Source of the DNA: Ilumatobacteraceae bacterium
Lineage (GTDB): Bacteria; Actinomycetota; Acidimicrobiia; Acidimicrobiales; Ilumatobacteraceae
Length of the DNA stretch: 51,102 bases
Assembly: GCA_013213745.1 (NCBI GenBank)
Contig: JABSQH010000134.1
Coordinates: forward strand, 1 to 51,102
Direction: 5' to 3'
Below are positions 8,268-17,189 of the stretch, piece by piece. The notes below the pieces were generated by a model, which was given only the letters and a program-made list of their open reading frames with translations, did no database searches and was not told the origin of the DNA. Within the stretch, counting starts at the first letter, position 1. Each line of letters starts with the position of its first letter. A program made the translations under genes and the position numbers.

Positions 8268-9358
8268 GACCCACCGTCCGATCCGGCGAAGCCGTAGGCA
8301 CCTGCCAGCTCGGGATCTCGCTCGGCGAGCTGGCGAGCGAGCCCGACGACCACGTGGCATTGCTTCACCGACGCGTCGTCTTCCATCTTGCCGTCGAGCA
8401 TGATTGCGCCGGTCCCGTCGCCCATTGCTTCGATCACCCGCTGGGCGTGCGCTACTTCTGCTGGGTCGGGGCTGAACACCCGCTTGGCGATGTCGATCTG
8501 TTTCGGATGCAAGCTCCACGCACCGACGCAGCCGAGCAGATACGCATTGCGGAACTGGTCCTCACACGCCACCGTGTCGGCGATGTCACCAAAGGGGCCG
8601 TAGAACGGCAGGATCCCAGCGGTCACACAGGCATCGACCATGCGGGCGATCGTGTAGTGCCACAGATCCTGCTGGAAGATCGTGCGCGGTGCGTCGATCT
8701 GCGCGGCGCCATCGTCGCCTGCCGGCGGGTCTTCGCGAACGAGGTAGCCCGGATGTCCGCCGCCGACCCGGGTGGTCTTCATCCGACGGTTGGCGGCGAG
8801 GTCCGCTGGGCCGAGCGAGAGGCCCTGCATTCGGGGGGAGGCAACGCAGATCTCTTCGACGTTGGCGACGCCGCGGGCGGTCTCCAGGATCGCGTGAACG
8901 AGCAGCGGTTCCGAACGCGCCGCTTTGGCTTCGAGTTGGGCCAGCAAGCGGTCGACATAGTGAATGTCCTCTGGACCCTCCACCTTGGGAATCATCACGA
9001 CGTCGAGCGCATCGCCTGCTTCCAACACCGCTGCGGTCAAGTCGTCGAGGCACCACGGCGAGTCGAGGCTGTTGACCCGCGTCCAGAATTGGGTGTCGCC
9101 GAAGTCTGTTGCGGTGGCGACTTCGACCAGACCGGCGCGAGCGGCGTCCTTCTCGTCGGCGGGAACACCGTCTTCGAGGTTGGCCAACAAGATGTCGACC
9201 GTGGGGGCGATGGCCGGCACCTTGCTGCGCATCTTCTCGTTCGACGGCGGGAAGAAGTGGATCATCCGGCTGGGTCGGAACGGGATCTCTCGAGGTGGCG
9301 TTGGCGCTCCGACAGCAAGCGAGCGGTAGAAGTCCTTTGGTGGTCGCACGAAACTCAC
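8264..9358 (-). CDS. Malyl-CoA/beta-methylmalyl-CoA lyase-like HpcH/HpaI enzyme
   Basis: A 364-residue TIM-barrel lyase, longer than CitE. It has the metal motif [11 protein letters not shown], substrate strands MIPKVEG and [23 protein letters not shown], and the C-terminal [14 protein letters not shown]. The length, the MSF N-terminus and the [13 protein letters not shown] segment resemble L-malyl-CoA/beta-methylmalyl-CoA lyase (Mcl1), which splits beta-methylmalyl-CoA to propionyl-CoA and glyoxylate in the ethylmalonyl-CoA pathway. The start is GTG. It is coupled by ATGA to a second lyase. A MaoC hydratase and a methylsuccinyl-CoA dehydrogenase-like gene elsewhere in the window fit the same pathway. 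Confidence 0.8.
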   Translation of the reverse strand: MSFVRPPKDFYRSLAVGAPTPPREIPFRPSRMIHFFPPSNEKMRSKVPAIAPTVDILLANLEDGVPADEKDAARAGLVEVATATDFGDTQFWTRVNSLDSPWCLDDLTAAVLEAGDALDVVMIPKVEGPEDIHYVDRLLAQLEAKAARSEPLLVHAILETARGVANVEEICVASPRMQGLSLGPADLAANRRMKTTRVGGGHPGYLVREDPPAGDDGAAQIDAPRTIFQQDLWHYTIARMVDACVTAGILPFYGPFGDIADTVACEDQFRNAYLLGCVGAWSLHPKQIDIAKRVFSPDPAEVAHAQRVIEAMGDGTGAIMLDGKMEDDASVKQCHVVVGLARQLAERDPELAGAYGFAGSDGGS

Positions 9359-9395
9359 CGTACGACGCGCCGCCTCACCCCACCAATCGAGTCGA

Positions 9396-11795
9396 TCATG
9401 TCAGCGCCCGCTCGAAGGTGTCGCCGGGCTTCATGACCCGGGCCGCACCGCGAATCGACACCGTGATCGGCGTGAGCTCGCCCTTGTCGTCAGCCAATCG
9501 CACGCGGACCGTCGACCGATCGATCTCGAGGTGGACGAAGTGGCGGTGGTACGTGATGGCGAATTCGAGTCGCTCGATCGGCGCGGGCAACGCCGGATCG
9601 ACAGCCAAGACACCGGCGCGCAGATCGACGCCGCCGTAACAGCGTTGGACGAGATCGACGGTCCCAGCCATCACGCCGAGGTGCACGCCCTCGCGAGTGG
9701 TACCTCCTTGCACATCCGACACGTCCGACACCAGCGCCTGGCGGAACAGGTCCCACGAACGCGCCGGATCGAGTCGTGCGTGCAGCCATGCGTGCACCAT
9801 CTTCGACAGCGTCGATCCGTGGGAGGTGCGCGCCTCGTAGTAGTTCACGTAACGCGCCACCATGTCGGGCTCGAAGTCGTATCCGAGTCGTTCCCACAAC
9901 TCGGCAATTTCGAGCGGCGACAGCATCTGCAGCAGCATCAAGGTATCGGCTTGCTTGGCCAGCTTGTACCGGTTGGTCGAGTCGCCCTCGGCTTCGAGGA
10001 TGCGGTCGAGTCGGCCGATGTTGCCGTAGGTCGCGTGGTACTTGTCCCAGTCGAGCTCTTCGAGGTCTTCGTACCCCTCGAATTGGCTGAGGATCCCATC
10101 GGCGTGAAACACCAGGCGCATCTTTCGACTGATGTCACCCCACCGGTCGAGTTCGTCGTTGCTGATCGACAGTCGTTCGAGCAGTTCGCGACGGCGACTG
10201 GTCGGGAGCAACTCGATCACGTCGAAAGCCCGACTGAGACACCACACCGCCATCACGTTCGTGTACGAGTTGTTGTTGAGCCCGGGGTCGTCGCGGTCGG
10301 GGTAGGCCTCGTGAAACTCGTCGGGCCCCATCACCCCGTTGATCTCGTACCGATCGAGCGAGTGGTTGTACGTCGTGGTGCTCGCCCAGAAGCGGGCGAT
10401 CTCCAGCATCATCTCGGCACCCCACAGTCGCATGAACTCGTGGTCGCCGGTGGCCAACCAGTACTGCCACACGTTGTAGGCAATGGCGATGTTCACGTGA
10501 CGCTGAAGGTGCGAGGCGTCGGGCAGCCAGTGGCCCGACTTCGGGTTGAGGTGCAGTACCTGGGTCTCCTCGCGGCCGTCGCTGCCGCTTTGCCACGGGT
10601 ACATCGCCCCGCTGAAACCGTCGGCGACCGCCGCGAGACGGGCGCGCGGGAGTCGACGGGCCCGATACCGCAGCAACGCCCGCGTCAGCTCGGGGATGCG
10701 CAGCGTCACGAACGGGAAGATGTACAGCTCGTCCCAGAAGATGTGCCCGCGGTACGCCTCACCGTGCAGTCCACGGGCGGGCACACCCACATCGAGTTCG
10801 GTCGTGTTCTCCGACAGTGTCGACAACACGTGGAAGATGTGCAGGTTCAAGATGCGCGCCGTGTCGTCGACGTCGCCCGCCACCGTGACCTTGCATCGGC
10901 TCCAGGCGTGAGACCAGGCCGTGAGGTGTCGCCCGAGCAAGGTGTCGAAGTCGGGGGCGCTGCGCACTGCGCCGACCACTGCGTCGCTCGTCGAGTAGAT
11001 CCCGAGGTCACGGCCGGTGTGAATCGAGACGACCTTTTCGACGATCACCTCGGCCTCAGCGTCCACCTCCACGCGTACCTGTTGCGCAGCAAGCCGCGGC
11101 TCGAGCCGAGTGACGCGTTCTGCTGCGACCGCACTCCCGTCGACGCCGACGCGCATTCGTTGCGCTTCGGCAATATCGATCCCGGAATCGTTCGTGCGTA
11201 CTTCGAGCACCACGATGTCGTCGGCGACTTGCTCGGTGCGCACGTGTTCGAGGTGATCGGTGGCGAGGTCGTTGTACCGCTGGACGTTGCCGTTCTCGAC
11301 CATGCCGTCGAGACCGGCCTCGACCTCGACCACCGCCGACCGATCGATGACGATCGTCGACTGGAGCGCAGCCAGGTGCGGATCGGCGAGACTGACGATG
11401 CGCCGCTCGGTCAAGGTCATGCTCGTGTCGTCGTCGACCTCGAACACGGTCCGCCGCGTCAGCACTCCGCGGTGCAGATCGAGTTCGATCCGATGGTCCT
11501 CGACGTGGTGCCGTTGCGGCGCGATCCACTCTCCGCCGTCGACACGGACGCGCAGCGGGAGCCAATTCGGGATGTTGACCAGGCTCTCGTTGACGATCTC
11601 GCGGCCAGCGACCTCGTCGGTCAGCCGATTAAAGATGCCAGCGACGTACGTACCCGGGTAGTGATCGCCGTCGGCGGCGCACTCCGCGAGCGCGCCGCGG
11701 GTGGCGAGCACACCGTTGCCCAGCGTGCACAGTGCTTCGCGCAGGCCTTCGCGTGCGGCGTCATAGCTGTCGTACGTCCACAGCCAGTCGTTCAC
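9396..11795 (-). CDS. Glycoside hydrolase family 65 phosphorylase (trehalose/kojibiose type)
   Basis: A 799-residue GH65 enzyme that would reversibly phosphorolyse an alpha-linked disaccharide. The barrel carries [22 protein letters not shown], a substrate-binding stretch of maltose and trehalose phosphorylases, and [10 protein letters not shown] with Glu493 as the expected general acid. The C-terminal [17 protein letters not shown] segment is also typical. The GTG start overlaps the stop of the upstream trehalose-phosphatase fusion gene (GTGA), so the two are translationally coupled. Beta-phosphoglucomutase in that partner would convert the sugar-1-phosphate product. Exact disaccharide not readable. 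Confidence 0.9.
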   Translation of the reverse strand: MNDWLWTYDSYDAAREGLREALCTLGNGVLATRGALAECAADGDHYPGTYVAGIFNRLTDEVAGREIVNESLVNIPNWLPLRVRVDGGEWIAPQRHHVEDHRIELDLHRGVLTRRTVFEVDDDTSMTLTERRIVSLADPHLAALQSTIVIDRSAVVEVEAGLDGMVENGNVQRYNDLATDHLEHVRTEQVADDIVVLEVRTNDSGIDIAEAQRMRVGVDGSAVAAERVTRLEPRLAAQQVRVEVDAEAEVIVEKVVSIHTGRDLGIYSTSDAVVGAVRSAPDFDTLLGRHLTAWSHAWSRCKVTVAGDVDDTARILNLHIFHVLSTLSENTTELDVGVPARGLHGEAYRGHIFWDELYIFPFVTLRIPELTRALLRYRARRLPRARLAAVADGFSGAMYPWQSGSDGREETQVLHLNPKSGHWLPDASHLQRHVNIAIAYNVWQYWLATGDHEFMRLWGAEMMLEIARFWASTTTYNHSLDRYEINGVMGPDEFHEAYPDRDDPGLNNNSYTNVMAVWCLSRAFDVIELLPTSRRRELLERLSISNDELDRWGDISRKMRLVFHADGILSQFEGYEDLEELDWDKYHATYGNIGRLDRILEAEGDSTNRYKLAKQADTLMLLQMLSPLEIAELWERLGYDFEPDMVARYVNYYEARTSHGSTLSKMVHAWLHARLDPARSWDLFRQALVSDVSDVQGGTTREGVHLGVMAGTVDLVQRCYGGVDLRAGVLAVDPALPAPIERLEFAITYHRHFVHLEIDRSTVRVRLADDKGELTPITVSIRGAARVMKPGDTFERALT

Positions 11796-13360
11796 GCCCC
11801 ATCACCTGCGATGCGCGCCGCAAGATCGGCGAGCACGGTCTGCACACCGGCTGGATCGTCGACGCGCAGGTGCGCGGCAGTGTCTCGGTCGTCGGTGCTA
11901 ACGACGATGCCGACACCGAGACTGCGGACGGCTCCGAATCCGTCCTCGTCGGTGATGTCGTCGCCGAAGTACACCGGCAACGTGGTGTCGGCGGCGAGAT
12001 CCATCTGCTCGAGGAGCCACGTGACGACCGTGCCCTTGTTCCAGTCCGCGGCGGGCCGCAGCTCGTACACCTTCTTGCCGGTCGTCATCCGCAGTTCGCG
12101 ATACGCGTGAGCGACCTCGCTCACACGGCTTTCCAGCTCGGTGCTCGCATCCGCTGCAGCGGCGCGGTAGTGCACTGCGATGGCGAAGCGTTTGCGGTCG
12201 ATCCAGACGCCGTCGATGTCGGTGACCGATGACAACTGCTGTTCGGCAGCATCGAGCACCGGCTCGAGCGCTGCTGCGTCCGGGTGGGGATGGTGCACGG
12301 TGCCGTCGGGGGCGCGCACCTCCCAGCCATGGCTGCCGGCGTACCACAGGCCGTCGAGATCGACCATCGATGCCACGTCGTCGAGGTCTCGACCCGACAC
12401 GACAGACACCGTTGCTGTCGATGCCACCGCCCGGAGCGCAGCGCGCATGCCGTCGCTGAGGACAGCGTCTTGCGGCCTTGCGACGATCGGCGTCAGAACG
12501 CCGTCGTAGTCGGTGAACACGGCAACTGTCTTCCCCGAGAGCTGGCGAGTGAGGTCGTAGTCGACCGTGGCATCGGGAAGATCAGGAATCCGAGTACGCG
12601 CCGGGATCGTCCGTTCGACGACCGCTCCTACGCCTGCGGCAGCGGCCGTGACCGCCAGATCACCCAAGTCGGGCACGACGATGTCGGCAAACTCGGCGAG
12701 TGGAGCAGCGTTGCGGGTGCGGTCGAGCCCGATCACCAGTCCGAAGTCGCCAGCGCGGCCCGCTTGTACGCCCTTGATCGCGTCTTCGATCACCGCCGCC
12801 CGCGCCGGTTCGACGCCAAGGCGGCTGGCGGCTTGCAAGAACACGTCGGGTGCTGGCTTCCCCGGGAACCCCAACTCGTCGGCGTCGTTCCCATCGACAC
12901 GAACCTCAAACAGGTCCTCCATGCCGGCGGCCCGGATGACCATCTCGCAGTTCTTGCTCGCCGAGATCACCGCGGTTCGTACGCCTTGTTCGTGCAGCGC
13001 CTCGATGAAGCGACGCGTCGTAATGTATGCACGCACGCCGTGCTCGCGGACGGCGTCCTCGAAAGCGGCGTTCTTCTTGTTGCCGACTGCACACACCGTG
13101 GTGTCGCCTGCGGGATCGTCGGGGTCTCCCCACGGCAACTCGATCCCTCGCGAACGCAAGAACGCGTCGACTCCGTCGTAGCGCCCGATGCCGTCGACGT
13201 GATGGCGATAGTCAGCGTCGGTGAACTCGGCGGCGGCAGCGCCACTCGCATGACCGGCGAGAAAGTCGTCGAACACGTTCTTCCACGCTGTGAAGTGCAC
13301 GGCTGCGGTCTGGGTGATCACGCCATCGGTGTCGAAGATGGCGGCGTCAATCGTGTACAT
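11792..13360 (-). CDS. Beta-phosphoglucomutase / trehalose-6-phosphatase fusion (OtsB1-like)
   Basis: A 522-residue fusion of two HAD enzymes. Residues 1-245 are beta-phosphoglucomutase-like: the nucleophile pair Asp10/Asp12 in FDTDGVITQ, a cap with HVDGIGRYDGV, and PDVFLQAASRLGV then AVIEDAIKGVQAGRAG. Residues about 270-520 are trehalose-phosphatase: FTDYDGVLTPI with Asp284/Asp286, SVVSGRDLDDV, YAGSHGWEV and PVYFGDDITDEDGF. An ideal ribosome-binding site (GGAGGAG, 13370-13364) precedes the ATG. With the downstream GH65 gene the domain order equals that of M. tuberculosis OtsB1 (Rv2006). A candidate promoter lies about 80 nt upstream. The first domain would isomerise glucose-1-phosphate made by the GH65 enzyme. 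Confidence 0.9.
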   Translation of the reverse strand: MYTIDAAIFDTDGVITQTAAVHFTAWKNVFDDFLAGHASGAAAAEFTDADYRHHVDGIGRYDGVDAFLRSRGIELPWGDPDDPAGDTTVCAVGNKKNAAFEDAVREHGVRAYITTRRFIEALHEQGVRTAVISASKNCEMVIRAAGMEDLFEVRVDGNDADELGFPGKPAPDVFLQAASRLGVEPARAAVIEDAIKGVQAGRAGDFGLVIGLDRTRNAAPLAEFADIVVPDLGDLAVTAAAAGVGAVVERTIPARTRIPDLPDATVDYDLTRQLSGKTVAVFTDYDGVLTPIVARPQDAVLSDGMRAALRAVASTATVSVVSGRDLDDVASMVDLDGLWYAGSHGWEVRAPDGTVHHPHPDAAALEPVLDAAEQQLSSVTDIDGVWIDRKRFAIAVHYRAAAADASTELESRVSEVAHAYRELRMTTGKKVYELRPAADWNKGTVVTWLLEQMDLAADTTLPVYFGDDITDEDGFGAVRSLGVGIVVSTDDRDTAAHLRVDDPAGVQTVLADLAARIAGDGA

Positions 13361-13441
13361 ATTCTCCTCCGGTGGCTCGCGGCGAGCGTTGTCCGGGCCT
13401 CACAACTAACACACCCGATAACGACCGCGGTGGGGCACTCT

Positions 13442-13469
13442 GTCATATCGTGCGACACATCCCGGTCAA
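13442..13469 (-). promoter_or_regulatory. Candidate promoter of the trehalose/GH65 operon
   Basis: TTGACC (13469-13464) and TATGAC (13447-13442) are 16 nt apart on the minus strand. The -35 overlaps the mutY stop codon. A start near 13435 would give a leader of about 75 nt with the strong ribosome-binding site at its end. Confidence 0.4.
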
Positions 13470-14293
13470 GAGGGGAGCCGGATCGCGTCGCCGTCGAGTT
13501 GGATCAGACCGTCGGCGTGCAGCTCGTCGACGATCGACCGATCGAAGTCGGCGACCGATTGCGGCCCATCGGCCACCGAACGCATCACCGCACCGCGTTG
13601 TTGTCGGCGGCTGCCCTCGAATCGGCGCTGCGGTTTGGACACGCCTGCCGACCCGACTGCCGGATCGGGTGGCCGCCGGCCGCTGCGACTCCAGCGACAC
13701 GATCGAGCGACCGGACACTCCTGACAACGTGGCGCAGGGCGGCAGAGCACCGCCCCGAGTTCCATCAACGACTGGTTCCACCACCACGATCGACCCTGTG
13801 GCACCGCACCGTCGGCGACTCGCTGCGCGACTGCCCGTGTCAGACGCCCACCTTCGACGCGGGCGAGCACTCTGGCGATGTTGGTGTCGACGACACCGAC
13901 GTCGCGCTCGAACGCAAACGCCAGGACTGCTCTGGCGGTGTAGGCACCGACTCCTGGAAGGCGCAACAACTCGTCGATCGTGTCGGGCACTACGCCGCCA
14001 TGGTCATCGACGATCCGCTGGGCAGCGAGATGCAGATAGCGGGCCCGTCGTGGGTACCCGAGGCCTTGCCAAGCACGCAGCACTTCGCCCAACGGCTCCG
14101 CGGCGAACGTCGTCGCCGTGGGCCAACGCTCGACGAACTCTCGAAATCGTGGTGTGACCCGCTGCACCTGCGTCTGCTGCAACATCACCTCCGACACCAG
14201 TACGTGCCACGGATCGCGCGTCGATCTCCATGGAAGCTCGCGCAGGGTACGTCCACCCCACGCAAGCAGCGCGTCGGCGTCTGTGCCGGTCAG
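13466..14293 (-). CDS. mutY: A/G-specific adenine glycosylase MutY, CTG start
   Basis: MutY removes adenine mispaired with 8-oxoguanine. The frame has the MutY core: LRELPWR, VSEVMLQQTQVQRV with the catalytic Glu, the helix-hairpin-helix LPGVGAYTA, VVDTN with the catalytic Asp, and four C-terminal cysteines for the [4Fe-4S] cluster. Homology extends upstream to LLAWGGRTLRELPW, but no ATG, GTG or TTG exists in frame before that segment. The best start is CTG at 14293, which overlaps the maoC stop as CTGA and gives 275 residues (MTGTDADALLAWGG...). The first internal GTG (14197) would delete conserved sequence. Cysteine spacing is C-x5-C-x2-C-x5-C rather than the usual x6. No full MutT-like domain follows. 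Confidence 0.88.
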   Translation of the reverse strand: MTGTDADALLAWGGRTLRELPWRSTRDPWHVLVSEVMLQQTQVQRVTPRFREFVERWPTATTFAAEPLGEVLRAWQGLGYPRRARYLHLAAQRIVDDHGGVVPDTIDELLRLPGVGAYTARAVLAFAFERDVGVVDTNIARVLARVEGGRLTRAVAQRVADGAVPQGRSWWWNQSLMELGAVLCRPAPRCQECPVARSCRWSRSGRRPPDPAVGSAGVSKPQRRFEGSRRQQRGAVMRSVADGPQSVADFDRSIVDELHADGLIQLDGDAIRLPS

Positions 14294-14805
14294 TCCGCCC
14301 AGACGTCGACCTCGTCATAGGGTCGGACTCGAGGCGGCGCAGCATCGCGCGTCCACACCAGCACCTTGCGTTTGAAGTAGCACACCTCTTTGCCGTCCTG
14401 GTTGAAACCCTTCGTCTCGACCGTCACCACACCGCGGTCAGGCTTGGACGAGGACGGCTTCACTTCGAGCACCCTGGTCTCGGCATGAATCGTGTCGCCG
14501 TGGAACGTCGGGAACTTGTGTTGCAAGGTCTCGATCTCGAGGTTGGCAATCGCTGCTCCGCTCACGTCGGGAACGCTCATCCCGAGCACGAGGCTGTACA
14601 CGAGGTTGCCGACCACCACGTTGCGTCCCTGAACCGACTCCGAGGCGAACCAGTCGTTGGTGTGCAGCGGATGGTGGTTCATCGTGATCATGCAGAACAG
14701 GTGGTCGTCGTATTCGGTGATCGTCTTTCCTGGCCAATGCCGGAGCACATCGCCAGGCGTGAAGTCTTCGAGGTACCGGCCGAACGGGCGTTCATGGGTC
14801 GTCAT
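14290..14805 (-). CDS. MaoC-family hydratase (possibly mesaconyl-CoA hydratase)
   Basis: A 171-residue single hot-dog-fold MaoC protein. It starts GRYLEDFTPGDVLRHWPGKTITEYDDHLFCMITMN, where Asp/His residues of the hydratase site are expected, and has HPLHTNDWFA, GMSVPDV and the FPTFHGDTI strand. This arrangement resembles short actinobacterial MaoC proteins linked to mesaconyl-CoA hydration in the ethylmalonyl-CoA pathway; the assignment is by resemblance only. The ATG at 14805 lies inside the end of the upstream membrane-protein gene (14-nt overlap) and its stop overlaps the mutY start. Confidence 0.8.
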   Translation of the reverse strand: MTTHERPFGRYLEDFTPGDVLRHWPGKTITEYDDHLFCMITMNHHPLHTNDWFASESVQGRNVVVGNLVYSLVLGMSVPDVSGAAIANLEIETLQHKFPTFHGDTIHAETRVLEVKPSSSKPDRGVVTVETKGFNQDGKEVCYFKRKVLVWTRDAAPPRVRPYDEVDVWAD

Positions 14806-16087
14806 GAGATGCGACCGTATCGTCGCCGTCACCGGCGGCACCATCTGACGGTTGATCGTCGTCCGTGCCTCGGGCGGATGCAGGTGGGTCAGGCAATCGC
14901 CGCCCGAACCGCAACGTGAAGTCGAGGCGCGACTCGCCTTTTTCGGTCTCGGCCTTGGCAAGATCGCGCAATCCGATGAGACGGTCACGCCGCTCGATCC
15001 GCCACGGACCAACGCGCAGCGACGCGTAGGCGATCGCCCCGAGCGCAATCGGCATGAGGTATTGGGCAGAGCGGTACGCGGCGACGCCGGGCGCGACGAC
15101 GCGCCGCGGTAGACCGAAGCCGATCAACACGGTGATGTACGTGCCGTCGACCACACCGAGCCCGCCGGGGAGGATCGGAATCGCGGCCAGGATGTTGGCC
15201 AAACCGAACGCCACGATCAGCGCGTCGAGACTCAACGTCCCGCCGAATGCCCGTAGGAAGACCCACAACGACGCAGCATCGAGCAACCAGTTGATCATCG
15301 CCCACAACACGACGCGACGCAGCAGCTGACGATCACTGATCAGCTCCTCCATGCGATGGCCGACCTGCCGCAAGACGGCGGCGAACTTGTCCTCGTCGAA
15401 ACGCAACTTACGCGCCAGCCACCGTGCGAACTTCTCCGCTCTGCCCTGTCCATCCATGAGGCCGATCACGAGCACCGCAGCGAGCGCCATGATGACGATG
15501 CCGGCGATCGCAGCAAACCCGTACAGCGGGTTGACGCCGCGGAACGGCACCGACATCACCAGGCCGGTCCAGAAGATGATGTTCAACACCACCGCCGAGC
15601 CGATACCGGCCGTCGCCAGCGCAAACCCGGCGTCGGGACCACTGACCCCCGACAGCGTGAGGAGCCGGTAGCCAAGCGCAGAACCCGCTGCGTTTCCTCC
15701 GGGAACGATGTTCGACAGTGCCCTGGTGCTCAGTTGGATCCGGAAAATGCGCGCGTACGACAATTTCGAACCCGCGCTGCCGAGCGCCGCGCGCGTCAAC
15801 AACGAGTAGCAGAACAGCGCCAGGATCTGCAGTCCGAACCCCGCCACGAGGAGCAACGGGTTGACATCTGAAACGGTGTCGGCGGCTTGCCGGAATCCTG
15901 TGAGGACCGGCGGCAACAGAAAATACGACACGACGATCGCCAGCAAGATCTTGATCGTGATCCGCACCGGCTTGCGCCCGGTCGGCTTCTGGCCGCTGTT
16001 CGGCAGCGCGGGCAGTTCACCGGTTGGCAGCACACCCCGATCGAGTTCCTCGGTGCGGTCGTCGCCCGTGGCGTCGCTCAGCGCCAT
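14792..16087 (-). CDS. Flippase-like membrane protein (UPF0104/lysylphosphatidylglycerol synthase TM family)
   Basis: A 431-residue protein with a charged 40-residue N-terminus, then about eight hydrophobic helices, and a charged cytosolic tail rich in Asp and Arg. The family marker segments are present: RIFRIQLSTRALSNIVPGGNAAGSALGYRLL and the helix pair with IPILPGGLGVVDG. It has the membrane part of MprF-like flippases without a synthase domain. The ATG (MALSDATGDD) follows the stop of the upstream serine hydrolase gene by 5 nt. Transported substrate unknown. Confidence 0.85.
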   Translation of the reverse strand: MALSDATGDDRTEELDRGVLPTGELPALPNSGQKPTGRKPVRITIKILLAIVVSYFLLPPVLTGFRQAADTVSDVNPLLLVAGFGLQILALFCYSLLTRAALGSAGSKLSYARIFRIQLSTRALSNIVPGGNAAGSALGYRLLTLSGVSGPDAGFALATAGIGSAVVLNIIFWTGLVMSVPFRGVNPLYGFAAIAGIVIMALAAVLVIGLMDGQGRAEKFARWLARKLRFDEDKFAAVLRQVGHRMEELISDRQLLRRVVLWAMINWLLDAASLWVFLRAFGGTLSLDALIVAFGLANILAAIPILPGGLGVVDGTYITVLIGFGLPRRVVAPGVAAYRSAQYLMPIALGAIAYASLRVGPWRIERRDRLIGLRDLAKAETEKGESRLDFTLRFGRRLPDPPASARGTDDDQPSDGAAGDGDDTVASHDDP

Positions 16088-16092
16088 GACGG

Positions 16093-17094
16093 TCAGAACA
16101 GCTCGACGACGCGCCGGAGACGATTGCGGAGGCCGTCGGCGACCTCGGCTGGTGTCTTGCCCAGGTGCACCACGACCAGGTCGCGGTCGGGTACGACCAC
16201 GACGTACTGACCTTCGTGACCGTTGCACGACAACGAGCCAGGCCAGTCGGGCCACAACCACCAGTGGCGGCCGTAGCCGAGGCCCGATTCGGGGTCGTCG
16301 GCGACCTTGTGTCGGGCGTGATCGCTCCAACCGGGCGGCAGCACACGCGTGCCGGCCGCAGCAACCCCATCGTTGCGGTACAGCTCGCCGAATCGCGCGA
16401 AGTCGCGAGCGGTGGCGTAGACGTAGCTCGAACCAACGAAGTCGCCGGCATCGTCGAACTTGGGAGCTGCACTCGCCATCCCGACCGGTCCGAACAAGCG
16501 CTCTTCGAGAAACTCCAACATCTGCTGCCGGCGATCGTCGGGCGAACCACCGACGCCACCCGACACGATGTCACCGATGATCCGGCAAACGACGTTCGTC
16601 TCGCCAGACGAGTAGTTCCACACCGTTCCAGGGGGGTGGATAAGCGGCTTGGCCGCAGTGTAAGCGGCATGGCTCGGGCCGCTATCACCGAACAGCATCT
16701 CGATGCAGTCGGATACCTCGTCGTCGACGTAGTCCTCGATGAACCGCAGCCCAGACCGCATCTCCAGAAGATCGAGTGTGGTGATGTCGGCCTTGTCGGT
16801 TCCGCTCCATTCCGGCACCGGGGCAGGTGCGTCGAGATCGAGTAGGCCGTCGGCAACGAGGATCCCGGTCGCGGCGTGCACCACTGACTTGGCCATGCTC
16901 CACGAGATCAGCGTGGACGTTGCGTCGATCACTTTCTCGGCCTCGAACGCGTTGGCCGGCTGAATGCCGTACCGCTCGCTGACGACGTCGCCGCCCTGCA
17001 GCACCACGAGGGCGAGCGATATCCCCTCATCGCCAGGGCGGTCGAACAGATCGCCGAGGACAGCGTCGAGACCATCCGGCGGTTGCCGAGTCAT
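16093..17094 (-). CDS. Class C beta-lactamase-fold serine hydrolase
   Basis: A 333-residue serine hydrolase of the AmpC/esterase/DD-peptidase superfamily. It has the S-x-x-K motif (WSMAKSV, near residue 66), a Y-S-S motif in WNYSSGETN and a late G-H-E-G motif in place of K-T-G. There is no signal peptide, so it is probably cytosolic, arguing for an esterase or amidase rather than a periplasmic beta-lactamase. Substrate unknown. It is first in a run of minus-strand genes with the flippase-like gene and maoC-mutY behind it. The upstream region to 17190 (about 95 nt) has no certain promoter. Confidence 0.85.
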   Translation of the reverse strand: MTRQPPDGLDAVLGDLFDRPGDEGISLALVVLQGGDVVSERYGIQPANAFEAEKVIDATSTLISWSMAKSVVHAATGILVADGLLDLDAPAPVPEWSGTDKADITTLDLLEMRSGLRFIEDYVDDEVSDCIEMLFGDSGPSHAAYTAAKPLIHPPGTVWNYSSGETNVVCRIIGDIVSGGVGGSPDDRRQQMLEFLEERLFGPVGMASAAPKFDDAGDFVGSSYVYATARDFARFGELYRNDGVAAAGTRVLPPGWSDHARHKVADDPESGLGYGRHWWLWPDWPGSLSCNGHEGQYVVVVPDRDLVVVHLGKTPAEVADGLRNRLRRVVELF

Positions 17095-17189
17095 CGAGGC
17101 CCACGCACCTGGCGAGTCATTAACGCGACGTTACTGTGGGCGATCGCCGGACGGGTTGAGCATGCGGCCGAGCGGACCGCTTGGAGCGG

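Noticed and set aside
9531-12110. An 859-codon open frame on the plus strand.
   Set aside because: It lies antisense to the GH65 gene and the trehalose-phosphatase end, which have full family motifs. Long antisense frames are common in high-GC DNA, and the product has no recognisable motif.
12284-14320. A 678-codon plus-strand frame across the sugar-phosphatase fusion and mutY.
   Set aside because: It spans two well-supported genes on the other strand and has no domain pattern.
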